In this document: positions 17,594 to 26,015 of the stretch, piece after piece
Position numbering within the stretch: position 1 is the first letter of the stretch
Layout of the letters: each line of letters begins with the position of its first letter
Origin: Rhodospirillaceae bacterium
GTDB taxonomy: Bacteria; Pseudomonadota; Alphaproteobacteria; Rhodospirillales; Rhodospirillaceae
Length of the DNA stretch: 64,000 nt
Direction of reading: 5' to 3'
Assembly: GCA_040219235.1 (NCBI GenBank)
Contig: JAVJSV010000008.1
Location: 62,001 to 126,000, forward strand
The notes under the pieces: generated by a model
What the model was told of the DNA's origin: nothing
What the model saw: the letters and a program-made list of their open reading frames with translations, nothing else
The model's database searches: none
Program-made: the position numbers and the translations under genes

Positions 17594-18673
17594 TTAAGGT
17601 AGTTTCACGCGCGAGACGCGATCCCCAAAAACCGTTCCCATGTAAAGAAAACCGTTGTGACTGAGCGCCACCGACGCGCCAGGGATGAGGCCCTCGCTGT
17701 GTTCGTAGATGATCTCCTGGTCCAAGGTCACGGGATCAAGCGCCACCACAGCAAACGGGAAGCTGCACGTCTGGCCAAGGCGCTCCCGGCAAGCGGCAGT
17801 GCCAAACAACGGCACCCCCGTATGACCGACCGAGATGATGCGGCCATCCGGTGCCAGCGTTATATTGTCAGACTGAACAGGGATGCGTGCGACCTTGGCG
17901 TTGCCGCCGGCCAGATCAGCGGCCACCAGAGTCTGGCCATAAGTAGAACCGATAAACACGCGACCTGTTTTGGCATCTGCCTCAACGCCGTTAGGAAAAG
18001 AGGCTTCACTGCCCTCGACCTTATGCCAACCAGTTTGGGCATCCCATGCCGCCGCATGGCCGGTATGAATGCCCAACAGAAACTTTGTCGTGAGCCAGAT
18101 ACCGCGCGGGCCGTCATACATATGACTGACAACAAATCCGTCACCGCCGGTGGATGCCACGTCATTGGGAAACACAGTACCGGGAACCGCGACACAGCCT
18201 TGCCACGTCAACTCAGGGCCAGTCGGTTCGACATCGACACGATAGCGCTCAATGCGCTCGCCTTGTCCGGCGTTCACAACCAAGAGCCGAAACCCGCCAT
18301 CAGCGAGATCAGACACATGGAAGCCGCGCGGTCTGAACTTAGTCGGCATATCTCCGCATTGCGGGAAGGACATATCCGGTTTTGAAATGGACGTCAGATG
18401 TATCGGCTCATCAGTCTCCAGGTTCAGGGCCGAGAGTCGGCCTTCCCCATCAAAATCACCAAGTTCGGCGATGAGAAGCCAAGGATGTTCACCCAAGGGC
18501 TCTAGATCTTCGGGCTTGTCCAGGCCGCAGTATACTTTGATATCTGCGGTGGACTCACAGCCCTCAATCAGCATCGGTTCACCACAGGCTGATAACGCCA
18601 AGCCAGTGAACACAACCAAGGACGCAGAAACGGTCTTAAATGCATGAGACATACCTAAAAATGCATGAGACAT
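17594..18673 (-). CDS. SMP-30/strictosidine-synthase-like lipoprotein
   Basis: 359 residues. After a signal peptide the lipobox LALSAC predicts diacylglyceryl modification of Cys about 30, so the protein is probably anchored to a membrane. The body has repeated beta-propeller-like phrases such as GVEADAKTGRVFIGSTYG, DNITLAPDGRIISVGH and VALSHNGFLYMGTVFGDRVSRVKLP, in keeping with six-bladed SMP-30/gluconolactonase-type propellers that hydrolyse lactones or esters or simply bind ligands. The start lies in a 21-bp tandem duplication, so two identical initiation contexts exist (18673 and 18652). I favour 18673 because GAAGGA is well spaced there. It begins two bases after the stop of the solute-binding protein gene: one operon with 18676-21948. 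Confidence 0.8.
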   Translation of the reverse strand: MSHAFLGMSHAFKTVSASLVVFTGLALSACGEPMLIEGCESTADIKVYCGLDKPEDLEPLGEHPWLLIAELGDFDGEGRLSALNLETDEPIHLTSISKPDMSFPQCGDMPTKFRPRGFHVSDLADGGFRLLVVNAGQGERIERYRVDVEPTGPELTWQGCVAVPGTVFPNDVASTGGDGFVVSHMYDGPRGIWLTTKFLLGIHTGHAAAWDAQTGWHKVEGSEASFPNGVEADAKTGRVFIGSTYGQTLVAADLAGGNAKVARIPVQSDNITLAPDGRIISVGHTGVPLFGTAACRERLGQTCSFPFAVVALDPVTLDQEIIYEHSEGLIPGASVALSHNGFLYMGTVFGDRVSRVKLP

Positions 18674-18679
18674 ACCTAA
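18638..18679. repeat. Perfect 21-bp tandem duplication at a gene start
   Basis: Two identical 21-bp units (18638-18658 and 18659-18679) duplicate the start codon and first codons of the SMP-30-like lipoprotein (MSHAFLG then MSHAFK). The outer copy also reaches into the stop codon of the upstream gene. The in-frame duplication lengthens the signal peptide by seven residues and gives two candidate starts. Confidence 0.95.
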
Positions 18680-20193
18680 TCGTCCTTCAGGGTCAGCGAT
18701 TCAAACACAATACCAGTGGGGCGCGAGTCAAACTGAGCAATGCGATCATTATAGGCCGTGGTGTAGACTGCGTTAGTGAGCCATAGAGCCGGAGCAAGAT
18801 CGTGCAAGCGGGCCATGATGTCTTGCAACAACAGATCCCGCTTGTCCGGGTCCATTTCCGCGCTGGACTGTTTGATCAGCGGCAGCAAATCCGGTTCGCA
18901 AAAGAAGGGCCGTGCACGCAAGCAAGAAAAGTATTCAATCGGGCGAATCGGGTCTTGGAAAGCCGCGTTGTTCCAGATGAGGTGAAAGGCATCGGCATCG
19001 CCCCATTCAGACATCGTGTACTTACGATTGTAATCCGAAAACGGAATGGACCGGAGCGTAACGCTAACACCAACAGCTTCGATGTCCTGCGCCACTTTTT
19101 GATACATCAGCCCATCGGGCGTGGTGCTGTCCGTGACCACTTCAACCGTCAGCGGAAAGCCATTGGGATATCCGGCGTCTGCCAGAAGCGCGCGCGCCTT
19201 GTCTGGATCATAGGCAAAGGGCGCAAGGTTTTTGTTAAAGCCTGTGGTTGCAGCAGTGACGCCCTGGCTGGCAACCTCGGCAAAACCGAACATGATGAAC
19301 TTGGCGATAGCGTCCTTATCAACGGCATGATTGAGCGCGCGGCGGACACGGACATCATGTAACGGATGACCGTCCCCATGGAGCAGATTGGGCAGGGCGA
19401 TGGACTTAACTTGCGGATTGGCTTTGACCAATACGTTGAGCCCCTCACCTTCGACGACGGCGACATCATCCACATGCAAACCTGTTACAAGGTCAATCTG
19501 ATCCGACAGCAATCCTTGGATGCGGGACGTTTTATCCGCAACAAGGCGATACTCAACTGCTGATAATCCTTTAGGCGCGCGCCAGGACTTAGGGTTTGCC
19601 TCTAGCATCGCCATGGCATTGCCCCGGCCAAAAGAAGTGAGGCGGAAGGGACCGGTGCCAACAGGCGCAAGCGTATAGCCACTAACGCCAATTTCATCCC
19701 AAAGATCAGGGTCGATGATCATCAGGGTTGCCAAACGCTTCGGCAGAATGGCATCAGGCTCTGAGGTGGAGATTTCAACGGTCAGATCGTCGATAACACG
19801 GCTGCCGGAGACCAACGCCAACTCATTGGGGATCAGAAAGCCCTGCATGTCTGAGCGTTTCATCAGCGTAAGAATGTCGACCACATCCTGCGCGGTGAAG
19901 GCTTTGCCATTGTGATATGTCACGCCGGGACGAAGGTTAAATACCCACGTCGTCGGTGATGTGTTCTGCCATGACAAAGCCAGGGCTGGTTCTGGCCCGC
20001 CGCTCCAATTCAGGCGTGTGAGACCATCGTAAATAGACCACCACAGTTCGGCAGACGGCTGGCTGGCCCCGGTAAACGGATTCCCCAAGGTCGGCGGAAA
20101 GGCGGCTACGGCGACCCGCAAGGTTTGAGCCGATGCAGCATGTGCGGAAATAAGTGCCATCGCAATAACAAGAAAGCGCATAACAAATTTCAT
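18676..20193 (-). CDS. ABC transporter solute-binding protein, family 5
   Basis: 505 residues with a signal peptide (MKFVMRFLVIAMALISAHAASA) and the SBP_bac_5 pattern: LRVAVAAFPPTLGNPF at the mature start, WWSIYDGLTRLNW, TWVFNLRPGVTYHNGKAFTAQDVVD and, further on, VRRALNHAVDKDAIAKFIMFG. Family members capture oligopeptides, nickel, opines, glutathione or other solutes in the periplasm for ABC permeases. No permease or ATPase gene is present nearby, so it is an orphan in this window. The ATG at 20193 directly abuts the stop of the ThDP enzyme gene (zero spacing), which indicates translational coupling. Confidence 0.92.
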   Translation of the reverse strand: MKFVMRFLVIAMALISAHAASAQTLRVAVAAFPPTLGNPFTGASQPSAELWWSIYDGLTRLNWSGGPEPALALSWQNTSPTTWVFNLRPGVTYHNGKAFTAQDVVDILTLMKRSDMQGFLIPNELALVSGSRVIDDLTVEISTSEPDAILPKRLATLMIIDPDLWDEIGVSGYTLAPVGTGPFRLTSFGRGNAMAMLEANPKSWRAPKGLSAVEYRLVADKTSRIQGLLSDQIDLVTGLHVDDVAVVEGEGLNVLVKANPQVKSIALPNLLHGDGHPLHDVRVRRALNHAVDKDAIAKFIMFGFAEVASQGVTAATTGFNKNLAPFAYDPDKARALLADAGYPNGFPLTVEVVTDSTTPDGLMYQKVAQDIEAVGVSVTLRSIPFSDYNRKYTMSEWGDADAFHLIWNNAAFQDPIRPIEYFSCLRARPFFCEPDLLPLIKQSSAEMDPDKRDLLLQDIMARLHDLAPALWLTNAVYTTAYNDRIAQFDSRPTGIVFESLTLKDD

Positions 20194-21948
20194 CTAGGCC
20201 ACCTCGGGCGCATAGTGCGCTTTGTGACTTTTGGGGAGGTCTTCAAAGGTGATCATTTGCAACCGTGGATCTTTCTTGCGGTCCAGTCCAGCCTCAGGAT
20301 CTGTGAGCACATTAATGATGGTGGTGCGATCTGCGGCAAAGGCCCGCTGCAATGCCGGTTTGATATGCTTTGGCTGATCAACACGCTCACCGAGACACCC
20401 GAAAACCTGGGCCATCAATTCATAGCCCGCCTGCCCCAATTCACAGTTGACGTTACGCCCGGCAGAATTGAGCTGACCATTCTTTTCTGTGCCCCACGCG
20501 CCATCATTGGCGATGACGCAGACCACTTTAAGGCCAGCCATGGCGGCAGCGTTCCACTCGCTGGCGTAAAATCCAAATGAGCCATCACCGGTGACCAACA
20601 CAACTTCTCGTGCGGCGCGGTTTTGCTGGCGGGCCAAGTCTCGCTCGCCCGCAGCTGCTCCGATAGACAAGGCTGTGCCGATCCCCATGGAGCCAAGCGG
20701 ATAATGATCCAGGTAACTGCGCTCGCCGGACACACGGACCACACCAAGCATCCAGTTCAAGGCATCCGCCCCATCGCCGACAAAAATCGCATCGCTGGGC
20801 ATGACCTCCATCAAATCTCGGCCGATGCGATAGGGGTGGATTTTACCGTCGACATTGTGACCCAACTCATCAATCCGGGCCAAACGCGCAGCCATCGCAT
20901 CATTGACCCAGGTAGGCGCACCTGTACTGCGATAGCCTTTGGTTGCAAGTGTGGACGTCACCTTTGAAACGGTTAGCGCCGCGTCGCCGAGCATCGGTAC
21001 ATCTGTGACACGATTGCGGCCAAACTCATCCGCGACTACATCAATTTGAGCGAACTTGGCTTTGGGATGAAACCGCGGCGCCAGCCCATAACCAATGCGC
21101 TGCGACAAGCGCATGCCAACAACCAACACCGCATCTGCCTCTTTGGCCGCGACCTGCGCCAAGGGCCAACTGAACCCATGCACATGATCTTCCGGCACAA
21201 GGCCACGCCCTAGCGCATGACCGAGCACAGGCAGGTTGTGGGTTTTGGCAAGTGCCCTAAGCGCCGGACCTGCGCCAGATAACGCCGCACCACTGCCCGC
21301 CAGAACCAAAGGCCGCTCGGCCTGCGCCAGCATCTCTGCGGCGGCTTCAACAGAGTCTGCCGAAGCTTCCGCGACGTTTGTCTTCAACGGGTGTGGATCA
21401 AGCGCAATGTCTCCATCAACAGTTGCGGCCTGAATACTGAGGGGCACACCAATGACCGCGACACCAGGCCGTCCAGACGTCGCTGCGCGAATGGCCGCAT
21501 GGACAAACTCGGCCAGGCGCTCGACGGTTGGCACGGTGCGGCACCACTTGGCATACGGCCGGACCATATCCAACGGGTCTTCGCCCTCTTCCCCAATGGA
21601 TTCCCGTGAGGGGTCTGCATAAACATTGGCAAACAGAACAACCGGTGAGCAGGCCATGCGCGCCGTTTGCACTCCACCCATAGCATTGGGCATGCCCTGT
21701 TTACCGGCGATCATCGCGATACCCGGTTTACCAGTGACGCGCGCGTAACCGTCTGCAGCCCCAACGGTACCGGTTTCGTGGCGACCGGACACAATGGCCA
21801 TACCATCATCTTCAAAAGCATAAAGGGTGTGCGCGAAGGCCGCCCCCGCCAGCACAAAGGTGGTCTCGATTCCGTATCCTTTGAGAATACGGCTGATAAC
21901 CTGCCCTCCTGTCAGTTGGTTTGTGTGCTGTAATGTTGGGTCTGGCAT
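20194..21948 (-). CDS. Thiamine-diphosphate-dependent enzyme (acetolactate-synthase-like)
   Basis: 584 residues; ATG at 21948 with AGGA in good position. The three domains of the ThDP decarboxylase superfamily are evident: the PYR domain with the activating Glu in GRHETGTVGAADGYAR, a central Rossmann domain (AERPLVLAGSGAALSGAGP) and the PP domain with the ThDP/Mg motif VTGDGSFGFYASEW to NDGAWG. The family covers acetolactate synthase, oxalyl-CoA decarboxylase, benzoylformate decarboxylase and others. There is no regulatory subunit nearby and the context is not branched-chain synthesis, so a catabolic carboligase or decarboxylase is more likely. It is the first gene of a three-gene operon with the solute-binding protein and the SMP-30 lipoprotein. 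Confidence 0.88.
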   Translation of the reverse strand: MPDPTLQHTNQLTGGQVISRILKGYGIETTFVLAGAAFAHTLYAFEDDGMAIVSGRHETGTVGAADGYARVTGKPGIAMIAGKQGMPNAMGGVQTARMACSPVVLFANVYADPSRESIGEEGEDPLDMVRPYAKWCRTVPTVERLAEFVHAAIRAATSGRPGVAVIGVPLSIQAATVDGDIALDPHPLKTNVAEASADSVEAAAEMLAQAERPLVLAGSGAALSGAGPALRALAKTHNLPVLGHALGRGLVPEDHVHGFSWPLAQVAAKEADAVLVVGMRLSQRIGYGLAPRFHPKAKFAQIDVVADEFGRNRVTDVPMLGDAALTVSKVTSTLATKGYRSTGAPTWVNDAMAARLARIDELGHNVDGKIHPYRIGRDLMEVMPSDAIFVGDGADALNWMLGVVRVSGERSYLDHYPLGSMGIGTALSIGAAAGERDLARQQNRAAREVVLVTGDGSFGFYASEWNAAAMAGLKVVCVIANDGAWGTEKNGQLNSAGRNVNCELGQAGYELMAQVFGCLGERVDQPKHIKPALQRAFAADRTTIINVLTDPEAGLDRKKDPRLQMITFEDLPKSHKAHYAPEVA

Positions 21949-22047
21949 TGAAAATCCTGAAACGTGTCTAAAGTAGTGGTTGCTTTCGGTTTTAAGTCAT
22001 TTTTGCATGATTTACTGTGAAGCTGAATTCTTCAAGGAGGTACGGTC

Positions 22048-22866
22048 ATGATTTCTCGTAGAGCAGCCGCACAGGGAGCAGCGGTTTTAGGATTAACTGC
22101 CGCCCTGACAAACTCACCAAAGGCCGAAGATGCCCCTCGGAAACGCCAGACCTTTGTTCTGGTGCATGGCGCGTGGCATGGCGGCTGGTGCTGGAAAATG
22201 GTGCGGGAATATTTGCAGGCCCAAGGTCACACCGTGTTCACACCCACCATGACGGGGCTTGGTGAGAAACGTCACCTCGCCTCAGCTGAGGTGAACCTGG
22301 ATACCCATATGACAGACATCTCTAATCTGCTGATTTGGGAAGAACTGGAAAACGTAATTCTGGTAGGTCACAGCTACGGCGGCGGCATCATTACCGGGGT
22401 GTGTGATGCACACAAAGACCGGATCGCCCACGCCATTTATCTTGATGCGCTGGTGCCGAAAAGCGGCGACACAATGGTTGGCGACGCATCGCTTGAAGCG
22501 ACGGAAAAAAGATTGGGACCTTTCATTGATGGTTACCTGGCCCCACCGCAACAGCCGGTGACATTCGGTATTCCTGAAACCATGACCGAAGAACTGGCCT
22601 GGGTGCGGCGGCGCGTCACACCACATTTGGTTGGCACCTGGACGCAGAAATTTGATTTCAAAAATGGGGGCTCAGAGGGCCTGCCTCGCACCTTTATCTA
22701 TTGTTCTGACAAGCCTCCCATATCGCCAGAGCGACAAGTATTTCTAGACAACTTTGTCAGTGACCCGACGTGGAATTATGAAGAACTGCCCTGTGGACAT
22801 GACTCCATGGTGATCCTGCCGATAGAAACAGCACAGATGTTTGAGCGGATTGCAGACGCGACTTAG
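22048..22866 (+). CDS. Alpha/beta hydrolase (EstC/salicylate-esterase-like), exported
   Basis: 272 residues; AAGGAGG seven bases before the ATG is one of the best ribosome sites in the window. The N-terminus MISRRAAAQGAAVLGLTAAL is Tat-like. Then come FVLVHGAWHGGWCWK (oxyanion loop), TPTMTGLGEKRH, the nucleophile elbow VGHSYGGGI, and CGHDSMVILP with the catalytic His. This pattern is that of the small plant-esterase-like branch (EstC, hydroxynitrile-lyase relatives). Likely an esterase of unknown substrate. It is divergent from the ThDP operon and overlaps the convergent amidohydrolase by four bases. Confidence 0.88.
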   Translation: MISRRAAAQGAAVLGLTAALTNSPKAEDAPRKRQTFVLVHGAWHGGWCWKMVREYLQAQGHTVFTPTMTGLGEKRHLASAEVNLDTHMTDISNLLIWEELENVILVGHSYGGGIITGVCDAHKDRIAHAIYLDALVPKSGDTMVGDASLEATEKRLGPFIDGYLAPPQQPVTFGIPETMTEELAWVRRRVTPHLVGTWTQKFDFKNGGSEGLPRTFIYCSDKPPISPERQVFLDNFVSDPTWNYEELPCGHDSMVILPIETAQMFERIADAT

Positions 22867-24200
22867 CGCAGTGTTGCCGCATTGGCGGGAACATCTAACG
22901 TGGAACGATCTATCCACACGCCGCCTTTGTAAACCGAGTCAATCATCGTGGTGTTGTTGATGTCCGCGGTCGGATCAGAGTCAAGCAGCAACATGTCCGC
23001 CAGCTTGCCTGGCTCAATAGAGCCAATTTCATCTTCAACGCCGATGTATATGGCGGCGTTTAACGTGCCCATGCGAATGGCCTCTAGCGGTGAAATCCCC
23101 GCCGCCACAATACTTTTGAGTTCCTGATGCGGCATCGGTCCCATGGAGCGGTCGGTGCCCATGGCCAGAATCGCTCCCGCATCATGCAGTGCTTTGACAT
23201 TTTTCATAATGGCGGGACGCAAAGAGCTTAACCAGCCGGTGTAAGGCGAGCCGTTAAAGCGATCGCTGGTGCGTATTTCGTCGCGCATCTCTTGAGACAA
23301 TGTGGCCACATACAACGGCTCATCAAAGAACGATGTATCCGGTTCGATCCGCGTCATTGTGGTTGAGAGTATGATGCCTTTGTCGGCGACCAGCTTGGCA
23401 AAGTCTTTGTTGGCGTCATCCAAGTAAACAATATGCGCGAACGCATCCGTGCCCGCGTCAACAGCTTCGCGGGCCATCGCCACTTCAGACACATGCACCG
23501 TGGTGCGCATGCCTTTTTCATGCGCATAGGCCACGAGTTTGTTCATCAGGTCAGTCTCAAAAAGCGGAATATTGCGTCCGACTGGCCCCATACCGCGACG
23601 TTCGCGGGTGAACTTGAGCAAGTCTGGCTTCAGTGCAAACAAGGCATCGAGTTTCTCAACACCGTCTTCGTAGCTGGTGACGACAGTCCCACCTGCACAA
23701 CAGCCATGACCTTCGGGCGGGGCAATCAGGCTGATGGTGGCGTAGATGCGCGGTCCGCGAATACGCCCGGCCCGTTCGTCATCGCGCATCTTAAATATGA
23801 ACTCAGCATTGTTGCCAGAGTCATATATGGCCGTCACACCGGAATAGAGGTATGCGTCCATAGATTTAAGAGCCGTGGGCATATCAATCTTCATGGTGCG
23901 GTTGCCGGGACCCGTGCGACCACCCGGCAGATGGATGTGACTGTCGATGATCCCCGGCATCAAGAACTTACCCGTGCCATCAACGACGTTTGTATCCGCT
24001 GGGGGTATAATCGACAGCGTTGAGATTTCTGCGAAGCGGCCATCTTGCACCAAGACGGAGGCCCCGCTTAAAGGCGGGGCTCCCGTACCATCAATCAAGG
24101 TGACGTTTTGAATGAGAACCGACTGCGCTACAGCACTCTCTGCAACAGCAATAAGGCTCAGTGCGAATGCAATACTAAGACGCGAAATTTTATATGTCAT
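22863..24200 (-). CDS. Exported amidohydrolase
   Basis: 445 residues with a Sec signal peptide (ends AESAVAQ). The amidohydrolase superfamily signature is complete: the N-terminal beta-sandwich VLIQNVTLIDGTG, metal site GIIDSHIHLPGG, conserved Lys region PDLLKFTRERR, His motifs TVHVSEVAMA and FAHIVYL, and the catalytic Asp in MGTDRSMGPM, closing with IGSIEPGKLADMLLLDSDP. This fits the imidazolonepropionase/prolidase-like subgroup that cleaves C-N bonds, including dipeptides. It would act in the periplasm. An odd Cys-rich HGCCAGG loop is present at about 165. It is a single gene with a 271-base gap upstream in which I see no clear element. Confidence 0.88.
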   Translation of the reverse strand: MTYKISRLSIAFALSLIAVAESAVAQSVLIQNVTLIDGTGAPPLSGASVLVQDGRFAEISTLSIIPPADTNVVDGTGKFLMPGIIDSHIHLPGGRTGPGNRTMKIDMPTALKSMDAYLYSGVTAIYDSGNNAEFIFKMRDDERAGRIRGPRIYATISLIAPPEGHGCCAGGTVVTSYEDGVEKLDALFALKPDLLKFTRERRGMGPVGRNIPLFETDLMNKLVAYAHEKGMRTTVHVSEVAMAREAVDAGTDAFAHIVYLDDANKDFAKLVADKGIILSTTMTRIEPDTSFFDEPLYVATLSQEMRDEIRTSDRFNGSPYTGWLSSLRPAIMKNVKALHDAGAILAMGTDRSMGPMPHQELKSIVAAGISPLEAIRMGTLNAAIYIGVEDEIGSIEPGKLADMLLLDSDPTADINNTTMIDSVYKGGVWIDRSTLDVPANAATLR

Positions 24201-24471
24201 AGAGCCCCCAAGCCGTCTCGACTAAGATGCCAGTCTAATCCTATCCGCTTCAGATTGTGCGCGGACATTTGTAACAACGGGCACCACGTGATCGCGTTTC
24301 GCACCGCAACGGCCTGTGCAGGTTATTGCCTCCTCATCCTCAGTTATGCGAGTTGAACCGTCGCTTTTGCTATCTCGTGCTGCATTGATTAAACCAGTCG
24401 TGTCTTGGTTCGTGCTTGGGACAAGGTTTAAATCGTCGAATTTTCATCAGCCGGTTAATGGATTAAGAATC

Positions 24472-25917
24472 ATGGATACTGAAAAAGTTGTTTCACGTTT
24501 AGGGTTTCTTGTTGGTCCTGACCATGTTCTGACGGATGATGTCTTGCTAAGTCACTTTTCAGAAGACCTGTTTTTTGAAGGACAAACACCACTTGCCGTG
24601 GTCGCGCCTGGATTGGTTAGTGAGACCTGCAAGGTTGTTAAACTCTGCACAGACGAAGGCATTGCCCTGCTGCCGCGCGGAGGTGGACTGTCTTACACTG
24701 CCGGTTATGTGCAGACACAAGATAACCCACCGGCAGCTATTCTAATTGACACACGGCGTCTTAATCGTGTGGTTGATCTTAGCCCAGAGAATATGACAGT
24801 GACAGCAGAAGCTGGCTGCACCTGGGAACAGGTCATGGAAGCCACATCAGCTCACGGTTTAAGACCCACAATGTTTGGCCCTTCAACCGGGCGGTTCTCG
24901 ACCCTCGGCGGAAGTTTATCCAACAACTGCATGTTTTTCGGCTCGGCCAACAACGGAACCGCAGCCGATGCCATCGTTGGCTTGGACATCGTGACTGCAG
25001 ATGGATACGTCATCCGAACCGGATCTGGCGCAATCAAAAATGGCACGCCGTTTTACCGTAATAACGGCCCAGATTTGACGGGACTTTTTCTCGCTGATGG
25101 CGGCGCTTTGGGCATCAAGGCGGCAGCAACATTGCGCCTGGAGAAAATTCCAGAAGGGCGTTCTTATGCGTCTTTCTCTTTTGCGTCCTTCGAAACATTA
25201 ATCCCTATCGTTCAAGAGATCGGTCGATCTGGCCTTGCCTCGGAATGTTTGGGCCTTGGCCCGGCCGCATTGGATCATCAAGAGAATAGCGCACCAGCAA
25301 TACATATCGTGTGCGAAGGGTGGACCCAGGGAATCGCGGATGAAAAAATTAAGGTCATCGAACGTATTGTTGGCGATTCTGGCACCCCCCTTAATCCAGT
25401 TCTGCCGACGTACATCCGCGAGAATGCATATTCATTCGTACAATCTTCTCTGGATGCTGCTGGACGCTTGCAAATTTGGACCCACGGCATTTTTCCGATT
25501 GGCGATACCTTAAATGCCTATGCCGGTTTTATGGATGTGATGAAGGCGCATGCGGCTGAAATGCAGAGTCTTGAAATTGAAGCCACGCTCTCTTTTGCCT
25601 GCGCTGGCACCGCCATGATGGTCGAACCGGTGCTACGGTGGCAGGGATCCGCCAGCCATTTGCATCGCACGGGCATGGGTAAAGTAGAAGAGCGTACTGA
25701 AAGCACCTCAGAAACGAAAAACAGAGAGGCACACGTGCGCCTCATCAGAGAAGACTTTAAAACAACAATGGACTCATTGGGCGCCGCTCATATGCAATAT
25801 GGACGCTTCTATGATTATGCATCTGTGACGGATGAAAACACGGTGAACTTCCTACGAAGTCTCAAAAGTGTACTTGATCCAAAAGGTCTCATGAACCCTG
25901 GTGTGCTGGGGCTTTGA
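24472..25917 (+). CDS. FAD-linked oxidase (GlcD/VAO family)
   Basis: 481 residues from the ATG at 24472 (MDTEKVVSRLGFLVGP); the frame is open further upstream but the homologous part begins here. The PCMH-type FAD domain is seen in LPRGGGLSYTAGY, MTVTAEAGCTWEQV and STLGGSLSNN, and the C-terminal VAO domain ends with FLRSLKSVLDPKGLMNPG, the standard closing motif. Family members include D-lactate dehydrogenase, glycolate oxidase GlcD and vanillyl-alcohol or 4-cresol oxidases. No iron-sulfur partner (GlcF) is adjacent, so it may act alone. A strong terminator follows the gene. Confidence 0.88.
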   Translation: MDTEKVVSRLGFLVGPDHVLTDDVLLSHFSEDLFFEGQTPLAVVAPGLVSETCKVVKLCTDEGIALLPRGGGLSYTAGYVQTQDNPPAAILIDTRRLNRVVDLSPENMTVTAEAGCTWEQVMEATSAHGLRPTMFGPSTGRFSTLGGSLSNNCMFFGSANNGTAADAIVGLDIVTADGYVIRTGSGAIKNGTPFYRNNGPDLTGLFLADGGALGIKAAATLRLEKIPEGRSYASFSFASFETLIPIVQEIGRSGLASECLGLGPAALDHQENSAPAIHIVCEGWTQGIADEKIKVIERIVGDSGTPLNPVLPTYIRENAYSFVQSSLDAAGRLQIWTHGIFPIGDTLNAYAGFMDVMKAHAAEMQSLEIEATLSFACAGTAMMVEPVLRWQGSASHLHRTGMGKVEERTESTSETKNREAHVRLIREDFKTTMDSLGAAHMQYGRFYDYASVTDENTVNFLRSLKSVLDPKGLMNPGVLGL

Positions 25918-25970
25918 AGTGGATCGTTGATCTGCAGAGATCTACGCTTTACTGACAAAACACCCAAACC

Positions 25971-25999
25971 AAAGGGCGGCCCAAAGGACCGCCCTTTTT
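25971..25999 (+). terminator. Rho-independent terminator between convergent genes
   Basis: A 9-bp stem (AAAGGGCGG / CCGCCCTTT) with a short loop and a T-run lies 53 bases after the FAD-linked oxidase stop. It also precedes the 3' end of the convergent amine oxidase at 26016, so it may serve both directions. Confidence 0.88.
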
Positions 26000-26015
26000 C
26001 GTGAGCGAAGACTGT

